64,000 nucleotides of DNA. Source: Litoditis marina. Taxonomy: Eukaryota > Nematoda > Chromadorea > Rhabditida > Rhabditidae. The position numbers were made by a program, and so were the translations under genes. Positions 25,301 to 36,979 of the stretch are shown piece after piece. How positions within the stretch are numbered: position 1 is the first letter of the stretch; every line of letters begins with the position of its first letter. The notes under the pieces were generated by a model. The model was not told where the DNA came from. It made no database searches and was given only the letters and a program-made list of their open reading frames with translations. The stretch is taken from assembly GCA_964036275.1 (NCBI GenBank), contig CAXIWQ010000254.1, positions 1-64,000 on the forward strand. Direction: 5' to 3'.

Positions 25301-28300
25301 TCGTATTAGGTTTTTGTAGCTGGGAGCAACAGACTTGATAGCCGTATAAACTTTTTTTCTGTAGCTGCAAGGCAAAGAGGTAATAACCGCGTTAATTTGT
25401 CTTTTGTGGCTGTGCGCCACAGAATATAAAGTCGTATTAGGTTTTTGTAGCTGGGAGCAACAGACTTGATAGCCGTATGAACTTTTTTCTGTAGCTGCAA
25501 GGCAAAGAGTCGATAACCGCGTTATATCGTATTTTGTGGCTGTGTGCCACAGAATAGATTGTCGTATTAGGTTTTTGTAGCTGGGAGCAACAGACTTGAT
25601 AGCCGTATGAACTTTTTTTTGTAGCTGCAAGGCAAAGAGGTAATAACCGCGTTAATTTGTCTTTTGTGGCTGTGCGCCACAGAATAGATTGTCGTATCAG
25701 GTTTTTGTAGCTGGAAGCAACAGACTTGATAGCCGTATGAACTTTTCTCTGTAGCTGCAAGCCAACAAGTCGATAACCGCGATATTTCGTGTTTTGTGGC
25801 TGTGCGCCACAGAATAGATTGTCGTATTATGTTTCTGTAGTTGGAAGCAACAGACTTGATAGCCGTATGATTTTTTTTGTAGCTGCAAGTCAAAATGTCA
25901 ATAACCGCGTTAATTCGTCTTTGTGGCTGTGCGCCACAGAATAGATTGTCGTATCAGGTTTTTGTAGCTGGGAGCAACAGATTTGATAGCCGTATGAAAT
26001 GTTATCTGTAACTGCGAGGCAAAGAGTCAATAACCGCGTTAATTCGTCTTTTGTGGCTGTGCGCCACAGAATATATAGTCGTATTAGGTTTTTGTAGCTG
26101 GGAGCAACAGACTTGATAGCCGTATGAACTGTTCTCTGTAGCTGCAAGGCAAAGAGTCGATAACCGCGTTAATTCGTATTTTGTGGCTGTGCGCCACAGA
26201 ATAGATAGTCGTATTAGGTTTTTTTAGCTGGGAGCAACATACTTGATAGCCGTATAACCTTTTTCCTGTAGCTGCACGGCAAAGAGTCAATAACCGCGTT
26301 AATTTGTCTTTTGTGGCTGTGCGCCACAGAATATAAAGTCGTATTAGGTTTTCGTAGCTGGGAGCAACAGACTTGATAGCCGTATGAATTTTTTTCTGTA
26401 GCTGCAAGGCAAAGAGGTAATAACCGCGTTAATTTGTCTTTTGTGGCTGTGCGCCACAGAATAGATTGTCGTATCAGGTTTTTGTAGCTGGGAGCAACAG
26501 ACTTGATAGCCGTATGAACTTTTCTCTGTAGCTGCAAGCCAACAAGTCGATAACCGCGATAATTCGTATTTTGTGGCTGTGCGCCACAGAATAGATTGTC
26601 GTATTAGGTTTTTGTAGCTGGGAGCAACAGATTTGATAGCCGTATGAACTGTTCTCTGTAGCTGCAAGGCAAAGAGTCGATAACCGCGTTAATTCGTATT
26701 TTGTGGCTGTGCGCCACAGAATAGATAGTTGTATTGGGTTTTTCTAGCTGGGAACAACATACTTGATAGCCATATAAACTTTTTTCTGTAGCTGCACGGC
26801 AAAGAGTCAATAACCGCGTTAATTTGTCTTTTGTGGCTGTGCGCCACAGAATATAAAGTCGTATTAGGTTTTTGTAGCTGGGAGCAACAGACTTGATAGC
26901 CGTATAAACTTTTTTTCTGTTACTGCAAGGCAAAGAGGTAATAACCGCGTTAATTTGTCTTTTGTGGCTGTGCGCCACAGAATATAAAGTCGTATTAGGT
27001 TTTTGTAGCTGGGAGCAACAGACTTGATAGCCGTATGAACTTTTTTCTGTAACTGCAAGGCAAAGAGGTAATAACCGCGTTAATTTGTCTTTTGTGGCTG
27101 TGCGCCACAGGATATAAAGTCGTATTAGGTTTTTGTAGCCATGAGCAACAGATTTGATAGCCGTATAAACTTTTTTCTGTAGCTGCAAGGCAAAGAGTCG
27201 ATAACCGCGTAATATCGTATTTTGTGGCTGTGTGCCACAGAATAGATAGTTGTATTGGGTTTTTCTAGCTGAGAACAACATACTTGATAGCCATATACAC
27301 TTTTTTCTGTAGCTGCACGGCAAAGATTCAATAACCGCGTTTTTTTCTTTTGTGGCTGTGCGCCACAGAATATAAAGTCGTATTAGGTTTTTGTAGCTGG
27401 GAGCAACAGACTTGATAGCCGTATAAACTTTTTTTCTGTAGCTGCAAGGCAAAGAGGTAATAACCGCGTTAATTTGTCTTTTGTGGCTGTGCGCCACAGA
27501 ATATAAAGTCGTATTAGGTTTTCGTAGCTGGGAGCAACAGACTTGATAGCCGTATGAATTTTTTTCTGTAGCTGCAAGGCAAAGAGGTAATAACCGCGTT
27601 AATTTGTCTTTTGTGGCTGTGCGCCACAGAATAGATTGTCGTATCAGGTTTTTGTAGCTGGGAGCAACAGACTTGATAGCCGTATGAACTTTTCTCTGTA
27701 GCTGCAAGCCAACAAGTCGATAACCGCGATAATTCGTATTTTGTGGCTGTGCGCCACAGAATAGATTGTCGTATTAGGTTTTTGTAGCTGGGAGCAACAG
27801 ATTTGATAGCCGTATGAACTGTTCTCTGTAGCTGCAAGGCAAAGAGTCGATAACCGCGTTAATTCGTATTTTGTGGCTGTGCGCCACAGAATAGATAGTT
27901 GTATTGGGTTTTTCTAGCTGGGAACAACATACTTGATAGCCATATAAACTTTTTTCTGTAGCTGCAAGGCGAAGAGGTAATAACCGCGTTAAATTGTCTT
28001 TTGTGGCTGTGCGCCACAGAATATAAAGTCGTATTAGGTTTTTGTAGCTGGGAGCAACAGACTTGATAGCCGTATAAACTTTTTTTCTGTAGCTGCAAGG
28101 CAAAGAGGTAATAACCGCGTTAATTTGTCTTTTGTGGCTGTGCGCCACAGAATATAAAGTCGTATTAGGTTTTTGTAGCTGGGAGCAACAGACTTGATAG
28201 CCGTATGAACTTTTTTCTGTAGCTGCAAGGCAAAGAGTCGATAACCGCGTTATATCGTATTTTGTGGCTGTGTGCCACAGAATAGATAGTTGTATTGGGT

Positions 28301-29100
28301 TTTTCTAGCTGGGAGCAACAGACTTGATAGCCGTATGAACTTTTTTCTGTAGCTGCAAGGCAAAGAGGTAATAACCGCGTTAATTTGTCTTTTGTGGCTG
28401 TGCGCCACAGGATATAAAGTCGTATTAGGTTTTTGTAGCCATGAGCAACAGACTTGATAGCCGTATAAACTTTTTCTGTAGCTGCAAGGCAAAGAGTCGA
28501 TAACCGCGTTATATCGTATTTTGTGGCTGTGTGCCACAGAATATATAGTTGTATTGGGTTTTTCTAGCTGGGAACAACATACTTGATAGCCATATACACT
28601 TTTTTCTGTAGCTGCACGGCAAAGATTCAATAACCGCGTTTTTTCTTTTGTGGCTGTGCGCCACAGAATATAAAGTCGTATTAGGTTTTTGTAGCTGGGA
28701 GCAACAGACTTGATAGCCGTATAAACTTTTTTTCTGTAGCTGCAAGGCAAAGAGGTAATAACCGCGTTAATTTGTCTTTTGTGGCTGTGCGCCACAGAAT
28801 ATAAAGTCGTATTAGGTTTTCGTAGCTGGGAGCAACAGACTTGATAGCCGTATGAATTTTTTTCTGTAGCTGCAAGGCAAAGAGGTAATAACCGCGTTAA
28901 TTTGTCTTTTGTGGCTGTGCGCCACAGAATAGATTGTCGTATCAGGTTTTTGTAGCTGGGAGCAACAGACTTGATAGCCGTATGAACTTTTCTCTGTAGC
29001 TGCAAGCCAACAAGTCGATAACCGCGATAATTCGTATTTTGTGGCTGTGCGCCACAGAATAGATTGTCGTATTAGGTTTTTGTAGCTGGGAGCAACAGAT
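16344..29100. repeat. Block family marked by GCGTTTTTTTC, with 1818-bp tandem duplication
   Basis: A block of about 1.1 kb recurs starting near 16344, 20890, 23876 and 26604 (offsets 4546, 2986 and 2728 bp, about 35, 23 and 21 monomers). It contains a distinctive monomer with CAAAGATTCAATAACC followed by GCGTTTTTTTC, at about 17.07, 21.61, 24.60 and 27.33 kb. A version one T shorter lies at 28.63 kb. Within the region, about 18035-19852 is repeated from 19853 at an 1818-bp offset (14 monomers). Confidence 0.82.
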
Positions 29101-31288
29101 TTGATAGCCGTATGAACTGTTCTCTGTAGCTGCAAGGCAAAGAGTCGATAACCGCGTTAATTCGTATTTTGTGGCTGTGCGCCACAGAATAGATAGTTGT
29201 ATTGGGTTTTTCTAGCTGGGAACAACATACTTGATAGCCATATAAACTTTTTTCTGTAGCTGCAAGGCGAAGAGGTAATAACCGCGTTAAATTGTCATTT
29301 GTGGCTGTGCGCCACAGAATATAAAGTCGTATTAGGTTTTTGTAGCTGGGAGCAACAGACTTGATAGCCGTATAAACTTTTTTTCTGTAGCTGCAAGGCA
29401 AAGAGGTAATAACCGCGTTAATTTGTCTTTTGTGGCTGTGCGCCACAGAATATAAAGTCGTATTAGGTTTTTGTAGCTGGGAGCAACAGACTTGATAGCC
29501 GTATGAACTTTTTTCTGTAGCTGCAAGGCAAAGAGTCGATAACCGCGTTATATCGTATTTTGTGGCTGTGTGCCACAGAATAGATAGTTGTATTGGGTTT
29601 TTCTAGCTGGGAGCAACAGACTTGATAGCCGTATGAACTTTTTTCTGTAGCTGCAAGGCAAAGAGGTAATAACCGCGTTAATTTGTCTTTTGTGGCTGTG
29701 CGCCACAGGATATAAAGTCGTATTAGGTTTTTGTAGCCATGAGCAACAGACTTGATAGCCGTATAAACTTTTTTCTGTAGCTGCAAGGCAAAGAGTTGAT
29801 AACCGCGTTATATCGTATTTTGTGGCTGTGTGCCACAGAATAGATAGTTGTATTGGGTTTTTCTAGCTGGAACAACATACTTGATAGCCATATAAACTTT
29901 TTTCTGTAGCTGCACGGCAAAGAGTCAATAACCGCGTTAATTTGTCTTTTGTGGCTGTGCGCCACAGAATATAAAGTCGTATTAGGTTTTTGTAGCTGGG
30001 AGCAACCGACTTGATAGCCGTATAAACTTTTTCTCTGTAGCTGCAAGGCAAAGAGGTAATAACCGCGTTAATTTGTCTTTTGTGGCTGTGCGCCACAGAA
30101 TATAAAGTCGTATTAGGTTTTTGTAGCTGGGAGCAACATATTTGATAGCCGTATGAAATGTTCTTTGTAACTGCAAGGCAAAAAGTCAATAACCGCGTTA
30201 ATTTGTATTTTGTGGCTGTGCGCCACAGAATATAAAGTCGTATTATGTTTTTGTAGTTGGAAGCAACAGACTTGATAGCCGTATGATTTTTTTTTGTAGC
30301 TGCAAGTCAAAATGTCAATAACCGCGTTAATTCGTCTTTGTGGCTGTGCGCCACAGAATAGATTGTCGTATTAGGTTTTTGTAGCTGGGAGCAACAGATT
30401 TGATAGCCGTATGAAATGTTCTCTGTAACTGCGAGGCAAAGAGTCAATAACCGCGTTAATTCGTCTTTGTGGCTGTGCGCCACAGAATAGATTGTCGTAT
30501 CAGGTTTTTGTAGCTGGGAGCAACAGATTTGATAGCCGTATGAAATGTTATCTGTAACTGCGAGGCAAAGAGTCAATAACCGCGTTAATTCGTCTTTTGT
30601 GGCTGTGCGCCACAGAATAGATTGTCGTATTAGGTTTTTGTAGCTGGGAGCAACAGATTTGATAGCCGTATGAACTTTATCTGTAGCTGCAAGGCAAAGA
30701 GGTAATAACCGCGTTAATTTGTCTTTTGTGGCTGTGCGCCACAGAATAGATTGTCGTATCATGTTTTTGTAGCTGGGAGCAACAGACTTGATAGCCGTAT
30801 GAACTTTTCTCTGTAGCTGCAAGCCAACAAGTCGATAACCGCGATATTTCGTGTTTTGTGGCTGTGCGCCACAGAATAGATTGTCGTATTATGTTTCTGT
30901 AGTTGGAAGCAACAGACTTGATAGCCGTATGATTTTTTTTGTAGCTGCAAGTCAAAATGTCAATAACCGCGTTAATTCGTCTTTGTGGCTGTGCGCCACA
31001 GAATAGATTGTCGTATCAGGTTTTTGTAGCTGGGAGCAACAGATTTGATAGCCGTATGAAATGTTATCTGTAACTGCGAGGCAAAGAGTCAATAACCGCG
31101 TTAATTCGTCTTTTGTGGCTGTGCGCCACAGAATATATAGTCGTATTAGGTTTTTGTAGCTGGGAGCAACAGACTTGATAGCCGTATGAACTGTTCTCTG
31201 TAGCTGCAAGGCAAAGAGTCGATAACCGCGTTAATTCGTATTTTGTGGCTGTGCGCCACAGAATAGATAGTCGTATTAGGTTTTTTTT

Positions 31289-31335
31289 AGCTGGGAGCAA
31301 CATACAGAATAGATAAAGTCGTATTAGGTTTTCGT
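31289..31335 (+). repeat. 47-bp hybrid monomer (A/C fusion)
   Basis: The distance between successive AGCTGGGAG anchors drops from 130 to 47 bp. The sequence runs from sub-repeat A (GGGAGCAACATAC) straight into sub-repeat C (AGAATAGATAAAGTCG), skipping the rest of A, all of B and the start of C. The junction falls at nearly matching positions of the two sub-repeats, as expected from misaligned recombination between them. The AGATAAAGTCG part also looks like a hybrid of the AGATAGTCG and ATAAAGTCG variants. Confidence 0.85.
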
Positions 31336-32037
31336 AGCTGGGAGCAACAGACTTGATAGCCGTATGAATTTTTTTCTGTAGCTGCAAGGCAAAGAGGTAA
31401 TAACCGCGTTAATTCGTATTTTGTGGCTGTGCGCCACAGAATAGATTGTCGTATTAGGTTTTTGTAGCTGGGAGCAACAGATTTGATAGCCGTATGAACT
31501 GTTCTCTGTAGCTGCAAGGCAAAGAGTCGATAACCGCGTTAATTCGTATTTTGTGGCTGTGCGCCACAGAATAGATTGTCGTATTAGGTTTTTGTAGCTG
31601 GGAGCAACAGATTTGATAGCCGTATGAACTTTTTTCTGTAGCTGCAAGGCAAAGAGGTAATAACCGCGTTAATTTGTCTTTTGTGGCTGTGCGCCACAGA
31701 ATAGATTGTCGTATCAGGTTTTTGTAGCTGGGAGCAACAGACTTGATAGCCGTATGAACTTTTCTCTGTGGCTGCAAGCCAACAAGTCGATAACCGCGAT
31801 ATTTCGTGTTTTGTGGCTGTGCGCCACAGAATAGATTGTCGTATTATGTTTCTGTAGTTGGAAGCAACAGACTTGATAGCCGTATGATTTTTTTTGTAGC
31901 TGCAAGTCAAAATGTCAATAACCGCGTTAATTCGTCTTTGTGGCTGTGCGCCACAGAATAGATTGTCGTATTAGGTTTTTGTAGCTGGGAGCAACAGATT
32001 TGATAGCCGTATGAACTGTTCTCTGTAGCTGCAAGGC

Positions 32038-32241
32038 CCCTCTCTCCAGAAAGTTCAAAAGGCCGTTTCTCAGTTGCATTTGATGTGTAGAGATGAAACA
32101 CGTTTCCGTTATAGTGCTTTCTATCGTTACTATAAATCTGATCCTCATCTGGCCCCATTTATATCTGATGTGTACTTTGCTCGCTATGGTTTTCGTTTTC
32201 ACATCAACCCATTATGGGAACCATTTCCACCTCGTAAATAG
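32038..32241 (+). pseudogene. 3' end of an unrecognised protein gene, insert copy 1
   Basis: A + strand frame of 67 codons ends in TAG at 32239-32241. It extends upstream only three codons into the array, to a TAG at 32026-32028. It looks like a C-terminal fragment. The translated piece is rich in aromatic and arginine residues (14 of the last 52 are F, Y or W) and includes FARYGFRFHINPLWEP shortly before the terminal PPRK. The first ATG (32083) would give 52 residues with no clear ribosome-binding site. No signal peptide or membrane segment is visible. I do not recognise the family. Codons look ordinary under the standard code, and stops become dense in all + frames after TAG. Minus-strand frames are also open here, so coding is likely but unproven, and it is probably not expressed. 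Confidence 0.5.
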
Positions 32242-32397
32242 ACATGTCGTTCATTTCTAAATCAGTTTATTCCTCAAACTAATGCAATTCTATGTATTGC
32301 TCTCTGTTTTACTAGCCTTAAACATCAATTCATATGTTATCAATTCGTCTCACACTTGATTGTTATACAGTGTATTGATAAACTCATCATTATTATT
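32038..32397 (+). other. 360-bp non-repeat insert, copy 1
   Basis: The monomer sequence stops after CTGCAAGGC and is replaced by 360 bp unlike the array. The array resumes at AAAACAAACAGTCGATAACC. The insert has a coding-like part (to 32241) and an A+T-rich tail of 156 bp with no open frame on the + strand. It has no terminal inverted repeats and no transposase, so it is not a recognisable mobile element. Copy 1 differs from the others at a few bases: CCATTTCCA, CTCACACTTG, and CATCATT near the end. Confidence 0.92.
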
Positions 32398-33178
32398 AAA
32401 ACAAACAGTCGATAACCGCGTAAATTCGTATTTTGTGGCTGTGCGCCACAGAATAGATAGTTGTATTGGGTTTTTTCTAGCTGGGAGCAACATACTTGAT
32501 AGCCATATAAACTTTTTTCTGTAACTGCAAGGCAAAGAGGTAATAACCGCGTTAATTTGTCTTTTGTGGCTGTGCGCCACAGAATATAAAGTCGTATTAG
32601 GTTTTTGTAGCCATGAGCAACAGACTTGATAGCCGTATAAACTTTTTTTCTGTAGCTGCACGACAAAGAGTCAATAACCGCGTAAAATCTTTTGTGGCTG
32701 TGCGCCACAGAATATAAAGTCGTATTAGGTTTTTGTAGCTGGGAGCAACAGATTTGATAGCCGTATGAACTTTTTTCTGTAGCTGCAAGGCAAAGAGGTA
32801 ATAACCGCGTTAATTTGTCTTTTGTGGCTGTGCGCCACAGAATAGATTGTCGTATCAGGTTTTTGTAGCTGGGAGCAACAGACTTGATAGCCGTATGAAC
32901 TTTTCTCTGTAGCTGCAAGCCAACAAGTCGATAACCGCGATATTTCGTGTTTTGTGGCTGTGCGCCACAGAATAGATTGTCGTATTATGTTTCTGTAGTT
33001 GGAAGCAACAGACTTGATAGCCGTATGATTTTTTTTGTAGCTGCAAGTCAAAATGTCAATAACCGCGTTAATTCGTCTTTGTGGCTGTGCGCCACAGAAT
33101 AGATTGTCGTATTAGGTTTTTGTAGCTGGGAGCAACAGATTTGATAGCCGTATAAACTATTCTCTGTAGCTGCAAGGC
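32398..33178. repeat. Tandem array between insert copies 1 and 2
   Basis: About six monomers of the same 130-bp repeat. It includes the first GCGTAAAATC monomer of the window (about 32681), a 3-bp-shorter form found only to the right of 32 kb. No gene seen. Confidence 0.95.
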
Positions 33179-33382
33179 CCCTCTCTCCAGAAAGTTCAAA
33201 AGGCCGTTTCTCAGTTGCATTTGATGTGTAGAGATGAAACACGTTTCCGTTATAGTGCTTTCTATCGTTACTATAAATCTGATCCTCATCTGGCCCCATT
33301 TATATCTGATGTGTACTTTGCTCGCTATGGTTTTCGTTTTCACATCAACCCATTATGGGAACCACTTCCACCTCGTAAATAG
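33179..33382 (+). pseudogene. 3' end of an unrecognised protein gene, insert copy 2
   Basis: Same 67-codon C-terminal-like frame as copy 1, ending in TAG at 33380-33382. It differs by one coding change near the end: WEPLPPRK here, WEPFPPRK in copy 1. Copies 3 and 4 share the L form, so F is probably the copy-1 change. Limits and alternatives are as for copy 1: family not recognised, no start signal, likely a dead fragment. Confidence 0.5.
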
Positions 33383-33538
33383 ACATGTCGTTCATTTCTA
33401 AATCAGTTTATTCCTCAAACTAATGCAATTCTATGTATTGCTCTCTGTTTTACTAACCTTAAACATCAATTCATATGTTATCAATTCGTCTCTCACTTGA
33501 TTGTTATACAGTGTATTGATAAACTCATTATTATTATT
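33179..33538 (+). other. 360-bp non-repeat insert, copy 2
   Basis: Same insert with the same junctions, 1141 bp after copy 1. It differs from copy 1 at CCACTTCCA, CTCTCACTTG and CATTATT. It differs from all other copies at ACTAACC (others ACTAGCC). The upstream flanking monomer has TATAAACTATTC where the other copies have TATGAACTGTTC. Confidence 0.92.
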
Positions 33539-36500
33539 AAAACAAACAGTCGATAACCGCGTAAATTCGTATTTTGTGGCTGTGCGCCACAGAATAGATA
33601 GTTGTATTGGGTTTTTCTAGCTGGGAGCAACATACTTGATAGCCATATAAACTTTTTTCTGTAACTGCAAGGCAAAGAGGTAATAACCGCGTTAATTTGT
33701 CTTTTGTGGCTGTGCGCCACAGAATATAAAGTCGTATTAGGTTTTTGTAGCCATGAGCAACAGACTTGATAGCCGTATAAACTTTTTTTCTGTAGCTGCA
33801 CGGCAAAGAGTCAATAACCGCGTAAAATCTTTTGTGGCTGTGCGCCACAGAATATAAAGTCGTATTAGGTTTTTGTAGCTGGGAGCAACAGACTTGATAG
33901 CCGTATAAACTTTTTTCTGTAGCTGCAAAGCAAACAGTCGATAACCGCGTTAATTCGTATTTTGTGGCTGTGCGCCACAGAATAGATAAGGTCGTATTAG
34001 GTTTTCGTAGCTGGGAGCAACAGACTTGATAGCCGTATGAATTTTTTTCTGTAGCTGCAAGGCAAAGAGGTAATAACCGCGTTAATTTGTCTTTTGTGGA
34101 TGTGCGCCACAGAATAGATTGTCGTATTATGTTTCTGTAGTTGGAAGCAACAGACTTGATAGCCGTATGATTTTTTTTTGTAGCTGCAAGTCAAAATGTC
34201 AATAACCGCGTTCATTCGTCTCTGTGGCTGTGCGCCACAGAATAGATTGTCGTATTAGGTTTTTGTAGCTGGGAGCAACAGATTTGATAGCCGTATAAAA
34301 TGTTCTCTGTAACTGCGAGGCAAAGAGTCAATAACCGCGTTAATTCGTCTTTTGTGGCTGTGCGCCACAGAATATATAGTCGTATTAGGTTTTGTTAGCT
34401 GGGAGCAACATACTTGATAGCCGTATAACCTTTTTCCTGTAGCTGCACGACAAAGAGTCAATAACCGCGTTAATTTGTCTTTTGTGGCTGTGCGCCACAG
34501 AATATAAAGTCGTATTAGGTTTTTGTAGCTGGGAGCAACATACTTGATAGCCGTATAACCTTTTTCCTGTAGCTGCACGGCAAAGAGTCAATAACCGCGT
34601 TAATTTGTATTTTGTGGCTGTGCGCCACAGAATATAAAGTCGTACTATGTTTTTGTAGTTGGGAGCAACAGACTTGATAGCCGTATGATTTTTTTTTGTA
34701 GCTGCAAGTCAAAATGTCGATAACCGCGTTAATTCGTTTTTGTGGCTGTGCGCCACAGAATAGATTGTCGTATTAGGTTTTTGTAGCTGGGAGCAACCGA
34801 CTTGATAGTCGTATTAACTTTTTTCTGTAGCTGCAAAACAAACAGTCGATAACCGCGTTAATTCGTATTTTGTGGCTGTGCGCCACAGAATAGATAGTCG
34901 TATTAGGTTTTTGTAGCTGGGAGCAACATACTTGATAGCCGTATAAACTTTTTTCTGTAGCTGCACGGCAAAGAGTCAATAACCGCGTTAATTTGTCTTT
35001 TGTGGCTGTGCGCCACAGAATATAAAGTCGTATTAGGTTTTTGTAGCTGGGAGCAACAGACTTGATAGCCGTATGAACTTTTTTTCTGCAGCTGCAAGGC
35101 AAAGAGGTAATAACCGCGTTAATTTGTCTTTTGTGGCTGTGCGCCACAGAATATAAAGTCGTATTAGGTTTTTGTAGCCATGAGCAACAGACTTGATAGC
35201 CGTATAAACTTTTTTCTGTAGCTGCAAGGCAAAGAGTCGATAACCGCGTTAATTCGTATTTTGTGGCTATGTGCCACAGAATAGATAGTTGTATTGGGTT
35301 TTTCTAGCTGGGAGCAACATACTTGATAGCCGTATAAACTTTTTTCTGTAGCTGCAAGGCAAAGAGTCAATAACCGCGTTAATTTGTCTTTTGTGGCTGT
35401 GCGCCACAGAATATAAAGTCGTATTAGGTTTTTGTAGCCATGAGCAACAGACCTGATAGCCGTATGAACTGTTCTCTGTAGCTGCAAGGCAAAGAGTCGA
35501 TAACCGCGTTAATTCGTATTTTGTGGCTGTGCGCCACAGAATAGATTGTCGTATTAGGTTTTTGTAGCTGGGAGCAACATATTTGATAGCCGTATGAACT
35601 GTTCTCTGTAGCTGCAAGGCAAAGAGTCGATAACCGCGTTAATTTGAATTTTGTGGCTGTGCGCCACAGAATAGATTGTCGTATCAGGTTTTTGTAGCTG
35701 GGAACAACATACTTGATAGCCGTATCAACTTTTTTCTGTAGCTGCAAAGCAAACAGTCGATAACCGCGTTAATTCGTATTTTGTGGCTGTGCGCCACAGA
35801 ATAGATAGTCGTATTAGGTTTTTGTAGCTGGGAGCAACATACTTGATAGCCGTATAAACTTTTTTCTGTAGCTGCAAGGCAAAGAGTCAATAACCGCGTT
35901 AATTTGTCTGTTGTGGCTGTGCGCCACAGAATATAAAGTCGTATTAGGTTTTTGTAGCCATGAGCAACAGACCTGATAGCCGTATAAACATTTTTCTGTA
36001 GCTGCAAGGCAAAGAGTCGATAACCGCGTTAATTCGTATTTTGTGGCTGTGCGCCACAGAATAGATTGTCGTATTAGGTTTTTGTAGCTGGGAGCAACAT
36101 ATTTGATAGCCGTATGAACTGTTCTCTGTAGCTGCAAGGCAAAGAGTCGATAACCGCGTTAATTTGAATTTTGTGGCTGTGCGCCACAGAATAGATTGTC
36201 GTATCAGGTTTTTGTAGCTGGGAACAACATACTTGATAGCCGTATCAACTTTTTTCTGTAGCTGCAAAGCAAACAGTCGATAACCGCGTTAATTCGTATT
36301 TTGTGGCTGTGCGCCACAGAATAGATAGTCGTATTAGGTTTTTGTAGCTGGGAGCAACATACTTGATAGCCGTATAAACTTTTTTTCTGTAGCTGCACGG
36401 CAAAGAGTCAATAACCGCGTAAAATCTTTTGTGGCTGTGCGCCACAGAATATAAAGTCGTATTAGGTTTTTGTAGCTGGGAGCAACAGACTTGATAGCCG

Positions 36501-36810
36501 TATAAACTTTTTTCTGTAGCTGCAAGGCAAAGAGTCAATAACCGCGTTAATTCGTCTTTTGTGGCTGTGCGCCACAGAATATATAGTCGTATTAGGTTTT
36601 TGTAGCTGGGAGCAACAGACTTGATAGCCGTATGAACTTATCTCTGTAACTGCAAGTCAAAGAGTCAATAACCGCGTTAATTTGTATTTTATGGCTGTGC
36701 GCCACAGAATATAAAGTCGTAATATGTTTTTGTAGTTGGGAGCAACAGATTTGATAGCCGTATGAAATGTTCTCTGTAACTGCAAGGCAAAGAGTCAATA
36801 ACCGCGTTAA

Positions 36811-36845
36811 TTTATATTCTGTGGCTGTGCGCCACAGAATATAAA
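36811..36845 (+). other. Perfect 15-bp stem-loop
   Basis: Left arm TTTATATTCTGTGGC (36811-36825), loop TGTGC (36826-36830), right arm GCCACAGAATATAAA (36831-36845). All 15 positions are Watson-Crick pairs. Related monomers have TTTGTATTTTGTGGC on the left, which differs at two positions that would be G-U wobbles in + strand RNA. This is the strongest inverted repeat I found; an identical one lies at 38887-38921. Confidence 0.95.
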
Positions 36846-36979
36846 GTCGTTATATGTTTTTGTAGTTGGGAGCAACAGACTTGATAGCCGTATGATTTTT
36901 TTTTGTAGCTGCAAGTCAAAATGTCAATAACCGCGTTAATTCGTCTCTGTGGCTGTGCGCCACAGAATAGATTGTCGTA

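Larger units (their letters stand above)
1..32037. repeat. Tandem array, left segment, ~130-bp monomer
   Basis: Uninterrupted head-to-tail monomers of about 130 bp, roughly 246 copies by length. Every monomer carries GTAGCTG (sub-repeat A), a second GTAGCTG (B), ATAACCGCG, and TGTGGCTGTGCGCCACA (C). Length varies by a few bases, mainly from T-run changes and the shorter monomers with AAGTCAAAATGTCAATAACC. The segment starts inside a monomer, so the array continues to the left. Private markers of this half include GCGTTTTTTTC (17-28.6 kb) and GAATATTTAGTCG (10.2, 12.7, 15.2 and 22.7 kb). No gene is visible. Minus-strand open frames exist but behave as repeat by-products. The repeat is certain; its biological role is unknown. 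Confidence 0.98.
31584..33865. repeat. 1141-bp tandem duplication carrying insert copies 1 and 2
   Basis: About 31584-32724 repeats from 32725 at an offset of 1141 bp (1140 past a T-run change). The unit includes part of the array, the whole 360-bp insert and array on the far side. Insert copies 1 and 2 are therefore products of segmental duplication and not two insertion events. Confidence 0.88.

Noticed and set aside
31907..32202. Minus-strand frames of 83 and 91 codons across the insert
   Set aside because: They run from array by-product sequence into the insert. The + strand frame has a better codon pattern and ends where stops become dense. The same applies at the other three copies.
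32038..32397. Insertion sequence or transposon
   Set aside because: Only 360 bp, with no terminal inverted repeats and no transposase motif. All four copies sit at the same monomer position within duplicated flanks.
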